A stretch of DNA of 64,000 bases, taken from Cycas panzhihuaensis. Taxonomy: Eukaryota; Cycadophyta. The notes under the pieces were generated by a model that was given only the letters and a program-made list of their open reading frames with translations, ran no database searches and was not told the DNA's origin. The stretch lies in NCBI GenBank assembly GCA_023213395.1, contig CM041465.1:206839741-206903740 (forward strand), in the 5' to 3' direction. Positions 11,300 to 23,230 of this stretch are shown in pieces; the first letter of the stretch is position 1, and each line of letters opens with the position of its first letter. Both the position numbers and the translations under genes were made by a program.

Positions 11300-12230
11300 A
11301 TCTATTAATTGCTTCATTCCATTTTAGGCTATAACTAGGTTTTGCTTAAGGGTATTTAGAACTTGATTGATATGTTATAGTTATTTTTATACTATCATAG
11401 TGTAAAGGTTAATTATTAGTATATGGTGGGATGGAGATGGGTGCCCATAAAGGGCCATAAATAGGAGCATTCCTATAATTGAATGGTTAGAGGAATTTAT
11501 TAATATTTTGCTAGGCTAGCCATGATGACCATCATGTCTGGTGTCAAAAAAATAACAATGTAAGTAAGTTTCTAGTGTTTTGTTAAGAACTTATAATTGA
11601 CTATCCATTTGGGAGTGATAGGTAAAACTCATATTAAATGATATACCTGAGACTTGAAAGAGCTCTTATCAAAAGCATCTAGTAAACTTTAGATCTTGGT
11701 CACATACTATGGTTGATGGAAGGCCGTTCAAATGAAATATCATTTGAAGATAGAGATCTTTACTATGTGAAGCTTTATATAAAGTGTGGAGTAGTAAAAA
11801 GTAAATGTATTTAATTAAGTAGTCAATGACCATTAGTATAGAGTCATACCTAGTAGATAGAGGGAGACTTATAATAAAGTCCATTATAATAGTTTTGCCA
11901 TTTCCCTTATGTAATATGGAGTGGTTGTAATAGACCTAGTTAGGATTTGGTGACAACTTTATTATATTGATATATTTTACATTCCAAAATAAATCTTAGA
12001 ATATAAGGTTTCATATGTAGTCAAAAGAAGTTGGAGTAAATTTTTTAATAAGTTTTGTCAAATCTGAAATAGCCTCCTAATAGAGTAGAGTGGTGTTCTA
12101 CTAAGATTTGAAGAAAAAAGTTAGAATCTAGGTGGATACATATGTAGTCTCTATATAGAAGGAGATTATTTTATATAGTTTAAATTTTTTTAGTGTGAGA
12201 TTTATTAGCCTATTTGATATAATCTAGTTA
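11300..12230 (-). pseudogene. Gypsy-A integrase core remnant
   Basis: The 71-residue open stretch 11669-11884 begins MDFIISLPLS and contains YDSILMVIDYLIKY, LYLQMIFHLNGLPSTIVCDQD. These are the gypsy integrase core landmarks (DFI..LP, DSI.VVVDR.TK, HG.P..I.SDRD) with the first two catalytic Asp positions present. Flanking parts are shifted or stopped. Confidence 0.87.
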
Positions 12231-12233
12231 GGA

Positions 12234-12690
12234 CTAGTTTTCCTTAGCTAGGTCTTTTGCCCATATGGGATGTGGAGTGGAGATGGTATAAATGGAGGAT
12301 TCATGTGAAGGAATAAGAGAAAAGTCAGTTGGAAGGTAGGAAAGAGCATCTACCACTATATTATCTTGGCCTTTCTTATAAGTGGTCATGAAATAAAAAA
12401 CTAGGAAGTGCTCCACCAATTTAGCCTATTTCTTAGATAGAACCAATTAGTGTAATAGATGGTAAAGGCTATGGTCATCAATTACAATGGTAAACTTTAG
12501 TCCAATAAGATATTATTGGCCTCCATTTCTTTCTAGTAGGTTAACAATCTACACTCATGGTCTTTAAGTTTTTAAATTTTAGAAGTAATGAGATGTAGGT
12601 TTTGTATAAGGATTATACCCAAGCCAAAACCTAATGCATCACATTCTAATTAGAATAGTTAAGATAAGTCTAATGTGACTAAGACTAGAG
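12234..12690 (-). pseudogene. Gypsy-A RNase H remnant
   Basis: The open stretch 12234-12419 contains TTYKKGQDNIVVDALSYLP, matching the conserved YxxGxxNxxADALSRxP end of gypsy RNase H with Ala replaced by Val. Upstream minus-strand sequence around 12440-12500 reads DDHSLYHLL, similar to the TDHxSLxxLL motif. Confidence 0.82.
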
Positions 12691-12699
12691 TAGAAGACA

Positions 12700-13560
12700 T
12701 GAATTTTTTAAGATGAATAAAAGTATCATTAGTAGTGGGTGGCCATTAAAAGAAATCTTTTTGGAGTAAATTAGTTAATGGTACTATTAAAGTTGCATAA
12801 TCCTAAATGAACTACCTATAGAATCCTATGAGTCCTAAAGGTAGATAACTAGGTAAGGTTATTTTAGGTTGGCTAGTATATAATAACCATTATCTTATCA
12901 AGATTGAACTAAGAACCTTCTACAAAGATAATGTGGCTAAGGTAATATAGTTTAGACTTACCAAACTCATAGTTAGAGAGCTTGCGATATAATTATTATT
13001 TATCCATAATTTGTAGGACTGACTCTAAATGGCAAGTGTGAATGGACATGCTTGTGATATGGATGAGAATATCATCAAAGAAAATAATAATTAATTTCCT
13101 TAGGTAAGGGGAAAACATTTTATTTATGAGGAATTGAAATGTGGTTAGGCAATTACCTAAGCTAAAAGGCATGACATAAAATTTGAAGTGGTTATGGTAT
13201 ATACATAAGGCAATTTTATGATAGTCTTCAAATGGAACTAGAATTTAATAGTATCCAAATTAGAGATCCAACTTGGTAAAGACTATGCCACTATAGATCT
13301 TATCTAACATATCATTAATTCTTAGGGTGGAAAACTTATTTTTTATAATTATCTTATTAAGTTCCCAATAATCAACCCATAACCTAAATAGGCGATCATT
13401 TTTTTAAATTAATATAATAGGGAAAATATATGAGCTTTTGTTAAGCTAAATTACCCCCATTTCCATTAGCTCATTGGTAATTTTGAAAATCTCATTCTTA
13501 TAAAAAGTAGGAATTTCTCTAGGGTAAAAGACTGATAAGACCATGGGGATTTTTTAGCTC
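12700..13560 (-). pseudogene. Gypsy-A reverse transcriptase remnant
   Basis: The catalytic box reads FFDDIL on the minus strand, with FFDD at 13071-13082, equal to the YxDD/FFDD site of gypsy RTs. It lies between protease and RNase H remnants. No long frame is open and several stops fall in the fingers and palm. Confidence 0.8.
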
Positions 13561-13941
13561 AATGGTGTTGTAACACCCATAACCTAGTGTGGAGCTAATT
13601 GATAGTAGGGTAAATTTGGCTTGATATTTATTAAAGATGTGTTGGATGTCAGGGTCAATGTCTGTCTGGGATTAGATGTCATTGATACATACAATATAAT
13701 CTACTTAGCTACTTAATTATTACCTCATTTAGTTTAGGAAAACTAGTTTGTTAGGAAGGGGTTGTATTCTATAGAGCTCATGGGTTTATCCCATCTAGTC
13801 CCTAAATAAGATGAATGGATTAGTATAAGAGTTATTTGTTCTATATATACCTAATGTTTAGAGAAACTAGATTCTAAGAATTGCATTTGATCCACCAATA
13901 AATAGGGCATAAACATTAAATATTAATGTATAGGTACTAAC

Positions 13942-14337
13942 TTAGATAGTGAGGTTTTTGGTTATTCTAGCACAATGAAGTTTATAATGGCTAGGCAAGG
14001 AACATGTGAATCTAATTCTTAGGATAATATAAAGGTTTAGTAGCCTAGCTAAAGAAATATCTATAAAGTTTAGTAATGCATCACCATCACTCAAAAAAGT
14101 AATTAGTGTTTTCTTAAGTTTTCCTTTAATGCCTAGTGTTTTAGGGCACAAACATGATGATATTATAAATAGGGAGACTTCTAGTTCTAACATTGAGGGA
14201 GGTTCTATATTAGGTTTTTCATCAAATTCTAGTTTAGAATTAGAGCCTTCTTCTAGGGACAACCCAAGATCTAGTGTGAAGACCATTTTCTTAGCTTTGT
14301 AAACTTTATTATATCCAAGAGTCCACTTTTTTAGCAT
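13942..14337 (-). pseudogene. Gypsy-A protease remnant
   Basis: A 131-residue open stretch with a motif reading LSDGDALLNFIDISLARLL, similar to the gypsy aspartic protease LIDSGATHNFI region. The residue following the first Asp is changed, so activity is unlikely. An acidic linker precedes it, as is common between gag and protease in chromoviruses. Confidence 0.72.
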
Positions 14338-14479
14338 TAAACATATAGGCTAATAGTGATGCATTGGTGTGCCTCTACCAGTGGGACTTGAATTTGCTTA
14401 CTTATGGGTTCTTTTGAAGGTCATTATGTGCACATATATATGAGGCATGAAATTAGTTTATCACAATCATTAGTACCAT

Positions 14480-15130
14480 GTAGTATCTTGTTAGAAGAAA
14501 GAGGTTCTTTCCATTACAAATTCTACCTTAATTACTTTAGCCCTTTATATCACATCTTTAATATTTAAGATTTCCATGGCTATTAGCTACATTTAGATGT
14601 GCTTATTTAAGCATGTGACATAAGTGTCTATCAAATTTTACTTGTCTAATCTTTGGGAGATATAATTTTGTAAGATTTAAAATTCATTTATATATGCTTT
14701 AACAAAGGATACTTATTTTAGTCTTGTGAGTTGATTGAAGAAAGATTGGTTCCAAGTTTATTTATACTGATAAAAAATATATATAAAGATGTCTGTCCAT
14801 GTCTTATTTTATAGGTATTCTCATGTCCAACAACAAAACTAATAATTTGATCCATGTTCCATATGAATATATGTGAATACCAATTACTTCTCTTTAGTCA
14901 TTAGATTAAGAGAGAAGTAGGGTTTGAGTTTACTTATCCATGTGTGAGCATTGTCTCTATTCAAATCTAGATTAAATCTAGGAATATTGATCTTATGATG
15001 AAGTTGTAGCTGGTGTGGCAAATGGCTACTCAACTATTATACTAGAGGGGTGTTGCTTGAAGACTGAGAGTTTGACTTAGATTATAGCACTAATATTTGA
15101 GTTATTTGGTTTAGTATTTCCATAATATCT
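14480..15130 (-). pseudogene. Gypsy-A gag remnant
   Basis: Minus-strand reading gives INIPRFNLDLNRDNAHTW followed by KLKPYFSLN, then NQSFFNQLTRLK and AYINEF. This follows the retrotransposon gag pattern with a Trp-rich first part and a YxxxF element. Similar phrases occur in Gypsy-B gag. Many stops, several at apparent Gln positions. Confidence 0.72.
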
Positions 15131-15543
15131 GACTTAAATGTAATAGACGATATACCAACCTTTACTTATTTCTAAAAATCCAAGAACTAAGTTTCTAATA
15201 TACAAATGTATTATGCTTGAGATGTAAGAGTCATCATATAAAAAGAAGAGGATTATGAGAAGTACGACATAAGTAAGAAAAATAGGAAATAAGAAACTTG
15301 GATAAGGAAGATAAAAGGGCATCATACTAAATCGGTGCTAAATAGATAAAATAGTTTATAGAATTGGAGATTATACTTCAAGGGAAGAGAGAGGGGATGG
15401 AAAAGGGGGTATGGTGTCTATAGCCTATTAACCCTACAAATATGTAAGAAAAGCATGTATTAAATTGGAATGAGCACAAAAATCTTGTAAAAATTGTATA
15501 GGTGAGATTCAAGTAAAATTTTTTTACTATGGGCCCCACATGT
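15131..15543 (-). other. Gypsy-A leader segment beside Copia-2
   Basis: This is the sequence between Gypsy-A gag and the Copia-2 insertion. The phrase GGTGTCTATAGCCTATTAA near 15410 is found in reverse complement in the Gypsy-B leader at about 21768-21790 (TAATAGGCTATAGACACC), which supports related leaders in the two chromoviruses. The minus frame 15134-15325 is hydrophobic and probably chance. Confidence 0.55.
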
Positions 15544-16009
15544 TGATAGAAGAATTAATGTTGATTTTATTAATTTAATATTAGTCATCTTATAAATGTA
15601 ATATACATTTGTAATATTGAAGTCATGCTATTATATTAGTAAATTATAAGGGTATTAGTTTCATGTTTGTGTTAAGTTACAACTTGGGGTTGTGAGACTA
15701 AGTAGGTGGGGTCATTTTTGCTCATACCTCATTGTAACACTTTTGTAAAGTTGGTCATTCAAGGTGCCAAATGTCACCTTGCATGATCAACACTTCATAT
15801 TCCTAATGCCTCTCTCATAACTATAAAATATATGTATATTTGAGGCATAACATTGATCTTATGTATCTTATATGAGTTGATTAATAAAATATTTTAATTT
15901 TGGAGGATTAACTAATTTAACATCCTCACATTTTATTATGGACTCTTTTTGTACACTTTGTGAGATTAGATCCTAGGTGGAAGCTGGGATGAACTTCCAT
16001 TCCCCTTCA
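15544..16009 (+). repeat. Copia-2 5' LTR
   Basis: Starts TGATAGAAGAATTAATG and ends CTTCA, two bases before the primer site. It shares long blocks with 30509-30983, for example ATAATATACATTTGTAATAT versus TGTAATATACATTTGTAATA and GGAGGATTAACTAATTTAAC in both. Confidence 0.9.
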
Positions 16010-16011
16010 CT

Positions 16012-16024
16012 TGGTATTAAAGCC
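16012..16024 (+). other. Copia-2 primer binding site (tRNA-Met type)
   Basis: TGGTATTAAAGCC, two transitions away from the plant tRNA-Met site, two bases inside the LTR end. Confidence 0.85.
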
Positions 16025-16898
16025 AATTTTATCTTGTTTAGATCTCTTGATTTTTTCCTAATTCCCATTCTCCATAGTAGCATCCTTACCCTTAGATAAT
16101 CCCTTTAAGCCTTCACGGTTGCCTAAATTAGTCCATGTTTTGAGAATCTAGATTCTTATTATATTTCTCTATTACATTTATAATAGAAGATGATATATTT
16201 AAGGACTTCTTTACATTTGTGATTTAAGACCAAGTTCTTTAAATATGCCCTCGTCATCTACAAACTCCATATTTCTAATAAACACTAAAGTGGTAGCTTA
16301 TTGCTTGACAACAAAAGGAGTACATGGACATGTACTTGAACTCTTAGCTTTAAGGAATATGTATAACTTTAAGTAAAGATTAGTAAAGAATGAGTTGTCT
16401 ATCCAACAATAGATTTCTTCAAATGTGCAAGTATTTAGCTCTGGTAAGATATTCTTGATAGTATTCTCTATGTAAGACTAAGTGGAAGTGAAGGTACCCA
16501 TTCACCATTTGCCATATAAAGGGAGTTTATTCTTGAAATGTAGTTGAAGGCTATGGAAAGTTATGCCTTAAACATTTTATTTCCCTTTGCACTCAAAATA
16601 TTTTTTTCTTCTAGTTTTTTTACGAGTTGTTATTGGTGGTAGCTTTGGTAGAGTTCTACCAAAGAATAAAGCAAGCTTATCCTCCAACGGATGTTGTGGC
16701 TAAAATATTATAAGATGCTAGTAATGGTAGTGATAGAGATCACCATAATAATAGTAGGACTTTTCTTCTTCTCCTCCTCTATGAGAGAAGGCCTAACACT
16801 AGTCCATATAATATAAACTTAGTGTTTGTATATTGATCTTTGTAGTTGATAAACAACATGTAAGGCTCCTTGTAGACCTACCATAGATACCATTGTCT
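16025..16898 (+). other. Copia-2 leader, first part
   Basis: No coding character was recognised. It ends at TGTCT, the target duplicated by the gag-only element. The leader resumes at 19889-20193 and at 25370-26191, giving roughly 2 kb in total once insertions are removed. Confidence 0.6.
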
Positions 16899-17127
16899 TG
16901 TTGGAAAATAAACCTATAATAAGATATTCTCAATGGAACCAAATAGAACAAAAGCACCTCCATAGGATCGAATGGTACCCTTAAGGTACCTCTATTATAG
17001 TAACAAAACATCATTACAACAGATATAATATGATACACAATATTGTGTATTTATAATACAATACATGATGGTGAGAGTGGGACCCACTTGCATGTGGGAA
17101 AAATAAATATGCATTAATATTCCAACA
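16899..17127 (-). repeat. Gag-only element 3' LTR
   Basis: 229 bp with ends TGTTGG and CCAACA. The block TGATACACAATATTGTGTAT is shared with the partner LTR and includes a short palindrome around ATACACAATATTGTGTAT. Confidence 0.93.
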
Positions 17128-17140
17128 CTCCCCCTTAATG
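17128..17140 (-). other. Gag-only element polypurine tract
   Basis: The minus strand reads CATTAAGGGGGAG directly before the LTR start TGTTGG. Confidence 0.85.
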
Positions 17141-17417
17141 CACATTTGGGTCATTTGTATTTGCAACACTTTGTCTTTGGAAATGTCTTGAGAATGATGT
17201 CTCCAACTCGAACCTTATATTCAATCTTGTAGTAATGCCTTTAATGTAGAATGATGTCTTCATCTTGATTTTCATCTTTAATTATGTAGTGATGATGTTG
17301 ATATAATAGCTCTAGCAAGTGCAAATCCTGATTCTTCATTGTGGTTGGTCTAATATGATTTTGATGAAGATCTTGTAAGTAACCATCTTTAAACATAACT
17401 TGCTTATCATCATTATC

Positions 17418-17828
17418 CTATATAAGTTCTTGATCACTATGTGCAATAATGATTTCTTCAACCTTTGGAGAGGACTCTTGATCAACTTGCATACTTTTTG
17501 AACTTGAATCAATACTCAAAGAAGGAACATTATTTAGACTTGAATCAATCCAAGACTCATCTTCTATAGGACCATCAAATATAATTTCTCTTGAAATCAT
17601 GGTGTCATTTATATAAACTTTTATCAACTCATTACTTTCAATGTCTTCATTAGTAGTTGTAGTCTCATCAATAAATTCAACCATCGTTTCTTTATATTCA
17701 ATAGAAATTTCATCAGTACTCATACCTTCTTCATCTTGACTTGTTGTTTCATCAGTGTTAATGATATTTTCTTCATCTATTGTACCTGTACCATAGCCAT
17801 AACTGGCCTTAATTATCTTTTCAATCAT
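17418..17828 (-). pseudogene. Gag-only element, acidic C-terminal gag frame
   Basis: This 136-residue open frame begins MIEKIIKASYGYGTG and is strongly acidic, with many Asp, Glu, Ser and Thr. Its start overlaps the end of the upstream gag frame at ATGA, in a different frame. Most likely the two were one gag frame, now separated by a small indel, but a genuine second frame cannot be excluded. No CCHC knuckle is visible. Confidence 0.6.
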
Positions 17829-18220
17829 TCGTTGTGTCTTTTAGGAGTTTGTTCAAATACTTCTCTTAGAAAATCCCAAGTTTCTTTAGTAGTACTTGCA
17901 TGTAGAATCATAGGAATGACAGAATAGTATTCAGAAGGAAGATCAGCCTCATTGAATATAGCACAAATCATAATGAATTCCTTTCTAACTTTCTTCTCAA
18001 ATATTTCCTTTTCTTCTTCATCCTTAGGGATATCATATCCATTAGTAACAATCCTCCACAAACCTCTAGCTATGAAAAAACATCTCATTTTAATCATCCA
18101 AAAGAAGTAGTCTTTACCTTTACACTTAGGTATTGGAAGAAATGAATCCCTTAAGTAGTATTCATTTGTTTCAGAAACATACATGATTACATCGTTCTCC
18201 TCCATGATTGTAAATGTCAT
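17825..18220 (-). CDS. gag: Copia-type gag (UBN2/DUF4219 family), N-terminal part
   Basis: An uninterrupted 131-residue frame. It contains LPIPKCKGKDYFFWMIKM, RGLWRIVTNGYDIP and a C-terminal stretch TTKETWDFLREVFE, which match in order the family pattern of copia gag: P.F.G.NY..W..KM, then LW..V, then TAKEAWDxL. Gag would form the particle carrying element RNA in the cytoplasm. Unlike the other gag remnants here it has no internal stop, consistent with a relatively young copy. Its start at 18220 is the first Met of the open frame; it may be translated only as the N-terminal part of a longer gag. Confidence 0.82.
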   Translation of the reverse strand: MTFTIMEENDVIMYVSETNEYYLRDSFLPIPKCKGKDYFFWMIKMRCFFIARGLWRIVTNGYDIPKDEEEKEIFEKKVRKEFIMICAIFNEADLPSEYYSVIPMILHASTTKETWDFLREVFEQTPKRHNE

Positions 18221-19650
18221 TTCCTAACACAACATCCCTTTTTTAACCAACAAACTCACTTATCATTGGTAACTTGCTTATTGATCACTTTCAACAAAAT
18301 TTCTCATGTCTCATATCTCTCACATCATTGACTTTGTCATCACATCATTGTCTTATCTATTTCTCATATTGCCAAACAGTCACATAGAATCCAAACACTC
18401 ACTTCACCAAACCAATGCCTCATAAATCTCACAATAACTGTACATGCCATATGTCGCTACTAAGACACATACTACACTCAAATTGCCAAAACACAACTCA
18501 TGCCATAACATTACCAACAAAGTTTATTTCCCTGTAACTCAGGTAATTTTAAAAAACTCATCCTTCTTTGCATTTAGTCAATTGAAAAACCATCATTAAA
18601 ACAACCCTAATTTTACCCTTAACATGCCCAATAAATGTCCAATCTTGTTATGTAATCTCACATGCAACAAGCACCTCATTGCCTCAAATCATCATTTTTC
18701 TTGTCCTCAAATTTACCTTATCATGCCCATAAAGCTCCTTCAAGTAATTCACATTCTAAGAAATACTAAGTTGCCATATGTCATCTAACTCATTCATTCA
18801 AACACATGCACTATCACTTCATTACCATACTATGCCATCATCATATAAGTACATGTAAGAAAGCACTCAAATTGCCATTAAATAATCACCATCACATATC
18901 TCAAATCACTAATAGAGTGCTAAATACATTCACATCAATATGACTTAATGTTGTCTCATATTGCAACAATACTCTCCCATGCACAACATATGTAAGAGAG
19001 CCTCAAATAATCACCTCATTACCATTGCCTCATTCATATAACCATATCAATATGAAACCCTTAAATTCTTAAAAAACTTATTTCTGGAAAATATATAGCT
19101 CAAAAATACATAAAATATGGATGGAAATGAAGGCCTCTAAAATATAATTCCAATGGTTTATACAAAATTGAATTCTGATATCTAGATCAAAAGTTATGTC
19201 CCTTTTAAGAATTTCATAATTGGGGTTTATAAGGACTGTAATAGTACCTTCTAATAAACTACTAATAACTTTTCACTCTAAATTCTAATAAATCTTAAAC
19301 CACTTCCATTAGAAAGTAAATTAGAAAATGTACAAAATAAAAAAACATTTGAGGTCATTTGGATAACTGTAGACAAAGTTATGGCTCTTTGAAATTGAGG
19401 CTACAAATATGTCTTAAAAAATATGATGACAAAAAAAATAGGCCGAAATTAATTCTACTGCCTTTTTTGCACTTTCACCCCAAAATCTATAGTGTAACCA
19501 CTCAAAATTTATAGAATGATCTATTTCATCTCAATTTCACTATTACTTTTTAGAAAATTCAATATTTATTCTCTCAAATATTCTTTCAACCCTTGATAGA
19601 ACCTCCCAAAACACTACTATGATACTGAACAAAACATCTCCTAACCTGGA
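18221..19650 (-). other. Gag-only element leader, T/G-rich on the sense strand
   Basis: About 1.4 kb between the primer site and gag with no open frame of note. On the plus strand it is dominated by CA, TCA and CAT words, unlike its surroundings. This may be the RNA leader with packaging signals. Confidence 0.6.
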
Positions 19651-19651
19651 T

Positions 19652-19663
19652 GCTTTGATACCA
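19652..19663 (-). other. Gag-only element primer binding site
   Basis: The minus strand reads TGGTATCAAAGC directly inside the LTR, the tRNA-Met type. Confidence 0.88.
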
Positions 19664-19883
19664 TATTGGAAAATAGACCTACAATGAGATATTCATAATA
19701 GAACCAAACAGAATAAAAGCACCTCCATAGGATTGAACGATACCTTTAAGGTACGTCTATTGTATTAACAAAACATCATTATAATATGATACACAATATT
19801 GTGTATTTATAATACAAGTTATAATGGTGAGAGTGGGACCCACTTGAATGTGGGACAAACAAATGTGCATTAATATTCCAACA
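19664..19883 (-). repeat. Gag-only element 5' LTR
   Basis: It starts TATTGG (TG changed to TA) and ends CCAACA, then TGTCT. About 220 bp, with one 9-bp deletion relative to the partner. Confidence 0.93.
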
Positions 19884-20193
19884 TGTCTTTTCCATATTCA
19901 TTATGTTCCATTGATATAGTAGGTCAACAGAGGTCAATGGGTGTAATACCAAATACTAATCAATTTATAAAACGAGCATTTAGGTGTAAAATAAAGAAGA
20001 GATCAAATTTATTTTATCTAAGCATGCTAATAAAAGAGATCAAATTACATTCTTTATTGATCATTATGATTGATTTTATAGAGGCATGATTTTGGTGACT
20101 ACACAGTTTCAATAGCTTATAGTTCATTGAGTGATAGACAAAATTGTGCACTATAGCCACTTAAAGATCTACTTGTAGCATCCTCATCTAAAA

Positions 20194-20544
20194 TTTAACC
20201 TAACTCCACCTTTCCTAAGCACTAGAAAGTAGAAGCTACCATAGGGTTAAGGATTGATGTTAGTTATAAAGATTTTTACATAGGCCACTAAGCCTTCCAA
20301 CAAGATGTAAGGTTGTTAGGGCCACCAATAGAGTTACAAGGAAGAAGACCCCCACATGTCTATTTAAAGGGTCAAATATTGCTTGTAACGGTTGTTGAGT
20401 ATTATTAACTTTAAAGAAAAAGTACTTTGGTACTCCTTTTAGTGTTTAATTTATTTGTTATTTATTTATATACTTGTGTTACTTTGACTTTTACTTATAT
20501 TGCTCTGCATCTACAAGGTTGATTTTCTTAGAGAAAACACTCTA
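20194..20544 (+). repeat. Gypsy-B 5' LTR
   Basis: Shares CTTTCCTAAGCACTAG near the start and AAGGTTGATTTTCT near the end with 25020-25369. Confidence 0.92.
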
Positions 20545-20546
20545 AG

Positions 20547-20560
20547 CGGTATCAAAGTCA
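20547..20560 (+). other. Gypsy-B primer binding site
   Basis: GCGGTATCAAAGTC, close to TGGTATCAAAG of the tRNA-Met type, three bases inside the LTR. Confidence 0.8.
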
Positions 20561-21925
20561 TGTTTGTAATCATGGGAAGCTACTGAATAAGCCAATTTTT
20601 TTTTTTTTTTTTTTTTTTCTGATAGATCAAGCACTCTCTCTACCTAAGTAAAGATCAAGAAAAGACCTTCTCTTAGTACTCTCACCATGGAGATTGAGGA
20701 ATACTACTAGCACAACTTAAGAGTCATAAGGGAAGGGGAATTTCTTCCTTTATGTAACACCTAGTTCTTTATTTTGCATTTATTTTTAGTTTAATTTATT
20801 TATTTTAATTTTTTGTACTAGGTAGTTAATCCATGGGTAGACAACCCTACTTAGTAACTACCCTTTCTCCCTCCCACCCCTCTTTCCTAGGTAGATGACT
20901 TTGCTTAGTAGCTACCCAAGTGGTTAGGTAGAGACCCTATACTGGGGGTCTTTAAAAATCATAGGGATATATCATTCTAGCTAAGTACATCATGGGTCTT
21001 GGGACTTTTATATAAAGGACTAAAGATAACACTCTTTGACCAAGACCTAGATAAAACCTAGCTATGGATTTATGCCTCTACATATCTTTAGGTATACAGG
21101 AGGACCCTTATAGGTACCAAATCCTTCCTAGCATAGGTAAACTACTAGTTGCCAAAGTCCTTTAGTGTAGTGATTAGCAGTTAACACTATAAAGCTACTT
21201 GCCCTAAACTTCTACATTAGAAGTTTATTAGCAGGCCTACAAGATTAAGCATACCTTGTTTAGCAGTTGGTAGGATAACTTAAATCAATTATACCATACT
21301 TCACCTATTGTGTTTCTTGATTAAGATCTCATGCCATAATATATAAATAGGAAATATATATATATATATGTATGTATGTATGTATGTATAATTTTCACTT
21401 ACTACCTAAATTCAGAACTTATCAGTATAGTCAAACTTGATATAAAAAGAAAAAAGAAAGAAAAAAGGAAAATGAAAAGAAGAAGAAGAAGAAGAAAGAA
21501 GGAAGGAAAAACTCCACTTAATCACTCTTCACAGTGCAATTTCATAGCTAAGAACTACCCTTAAAACCCATATACCTTATTTTGATTAGCACATTATATT
21601 GGTCATTTTACACTAGGTTAATTCATGAAAGTAATTTTTATGTTTTTCAGTGCCTAGGTCATTGGTGGGCCTCATGACATTAAACTCACCTTAAATCTCA
21701 TATACCCTATTTAGACAAGATTTTCATGCTCCTCCTAGTGGGCCAAATATCTTATTTATATAATTTTCAAGGGTAATAGGCTATAGACACCCTACATCCC
21801 CCTTATTTGATCCCTTCTCTCCCTTGTAACAACTCCCTCATTCTTACATCCCATTCTTTCTTGATCTATCCCATTTCATCTATTTCCCTTCTTTTTGCTC
21901 ATTCCTACTTCTTTAAGCCCCTTCT
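20561..21925 (+). other. Gypsy-B leader with simple repeats
   Basis: No gene seen. It contains a T run at about 20598-20628, an AT/TATG microsatellite at 21351-21390 and a purine-rich run at about 21440-21510. The open frame at 21376-21564 is this purine run translated (Lys and Arg repeats) and is not a gene. Confidence 0.65.
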
Positions 21926-21929
21926 ATAG

Positions 21930-22720
21930 ATCTAATATTGAAAACACAAGGAGAGAATATCATTGAGTTAACTAATGACTTGGCCATATTCAAACAAGAG
22001 GTCAATAATAGATTTAATGACATACCTACCAAATCAGATCTTAATGGCACTAAAGTAGAGATTCTTCAAAAAATCTAGCAGTTGTTGTAATTGCAACTTT
22101 GAAAGATAGGATTGATATGACAGGCAACTAGCATTTCCCTTTCTAAGGAAGTAATACTCCTACAAGAGGTTATCCACCAAGGTATTTCATTTTTCATTAT
22201 AAAATCAATATTCCTACCTTTGATCCAAATGTGAATAGAGAGTATACTCAAAGTTAGATTAACAAGTTAGAATCCTACTTCCTATTCCACCCAATGTCAA
22301 AGGAAGATCAACTCCTATAAGCCTCCATCCACCTAAATGGATGAGCCCACCATTGGTTCAACTAGTAGAAATGAGAATATCCCTGTCACCTAACATGGTC
22401 CCACTTTACTAGTTATTTCTTTGAATAATACAAGCATACACAGAGTCAATCTTTCTTCATGCAATTTACTCAGCTTAAATAAACTATAACAATGGAGACC
22501 TATATCGATGAATTTCAAGCTTTATATAAGCACCCACCATGAAGCCAAAACCTAGATAAATAAATAGTAATTAATATTTATGTAGCTAGATTCTAAGATC
22601 ACATTTAGATGAGACTAAAGACAATGATAATCTAACCCCTTAAGGATGCATTCAAGTGGGCTTGATTAGTAGAGGTTGAATTTGTAGTGGATAAACCCTT
22701 AACTACTTGTTAGGATAACC
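21930..22720 (+). pseudogene. Gypsy-B gag remnant
   Basis: Plus-strand reading gives INIPTFDPNVNREYTQ, then INKLESYFLFHPMSKEDQ, HLNG and later YIDEFQALYKHPP. This is the retrotransposon gag core, and its first motif parallels that of Gypsy-A gag. Stops are frequent, several at apparent Gln or Trp positions. Confidence 0.8.
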
Positions 22721-23069
22721 CTTGGTTCTCACACACTTGATAATCAAATATCCAGTGATCGTGACCCTGATTTGATGATATCATCTATCCTTAAGCTTGC
22801 TTCAAATGTCATAGGCTATGATAGAATGATTAGTAGAATGATGACTCATCTTTCAAAAGAGTCTAAATTTCCCAAGAAGAAGCATAACATTGACTAGAGG
22901 TTGGCCTCTATATATAATGTGCAGAAAAGTGGAATTTTGGGAATGGTCATTTCTATAAGGTATGATGTATAGTTTTTTCCTTAACTCATCCTTATCCCCT
23001 AATGAATCCTTTGACTCTAACTCTAAACATGAGGTTGAAGATGAAATCCATGATGACTCCACCCTAGAC

Positions 23070-23230
23070 CCTCACCCTGAAGTATTCTTATCCATTGTTA
23101 TCACTTCCTCTTGTCCCAAACCCTATGTGTTAAAGGCATTCTTTGCAAGACTCCACTATCTATCTTGATCGATGGTGGTGTATCACTCAATTTCCTTGAT
23201 ACCTCTATAGATTAATAACTTAACCTATAT
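23070..23230 (+). pseudogene. Gypsy-B protease remnant
   Basis: Reads PLSILIDGGVSLNFLDT, matching the LIDSGATHNFLD motif; the catalytic Asp is kept but the neighbouring Ser is Gly. Acidic linker sequence precedes it (22962-23110). Confidence 0.78.

Larger units (their letters stand above)
16899..19883 (-). mobile_element. Gag-only LTR element (TR-GAG type), short and complete at both ends
   Basis: LTRs 16899-17127 and 19664-19883 flank about 2.5 kb. The left LTR has the perfect ends TGTTGG and CCAACA. The target-site duplication TGTCT is exact (16894-16898 and 19884-19888). A tRNA-Met-type primer site lies beside the right LTR and a purine tract beside the left LTR. The only coding sequence is gag; there is no room for or trace of protease, integrase or RT. 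It must have depended on enzymes of another copia element. LTRs differ by about 24 substitutions plus a 9-bp gap by hand count. Confidence 0.92.

Noticed and set aside
21376-21564. Lys/Arg-rich open frame
   Set aside because: Translation of a purine-rich simple repeat in the Gypsy-B leader.
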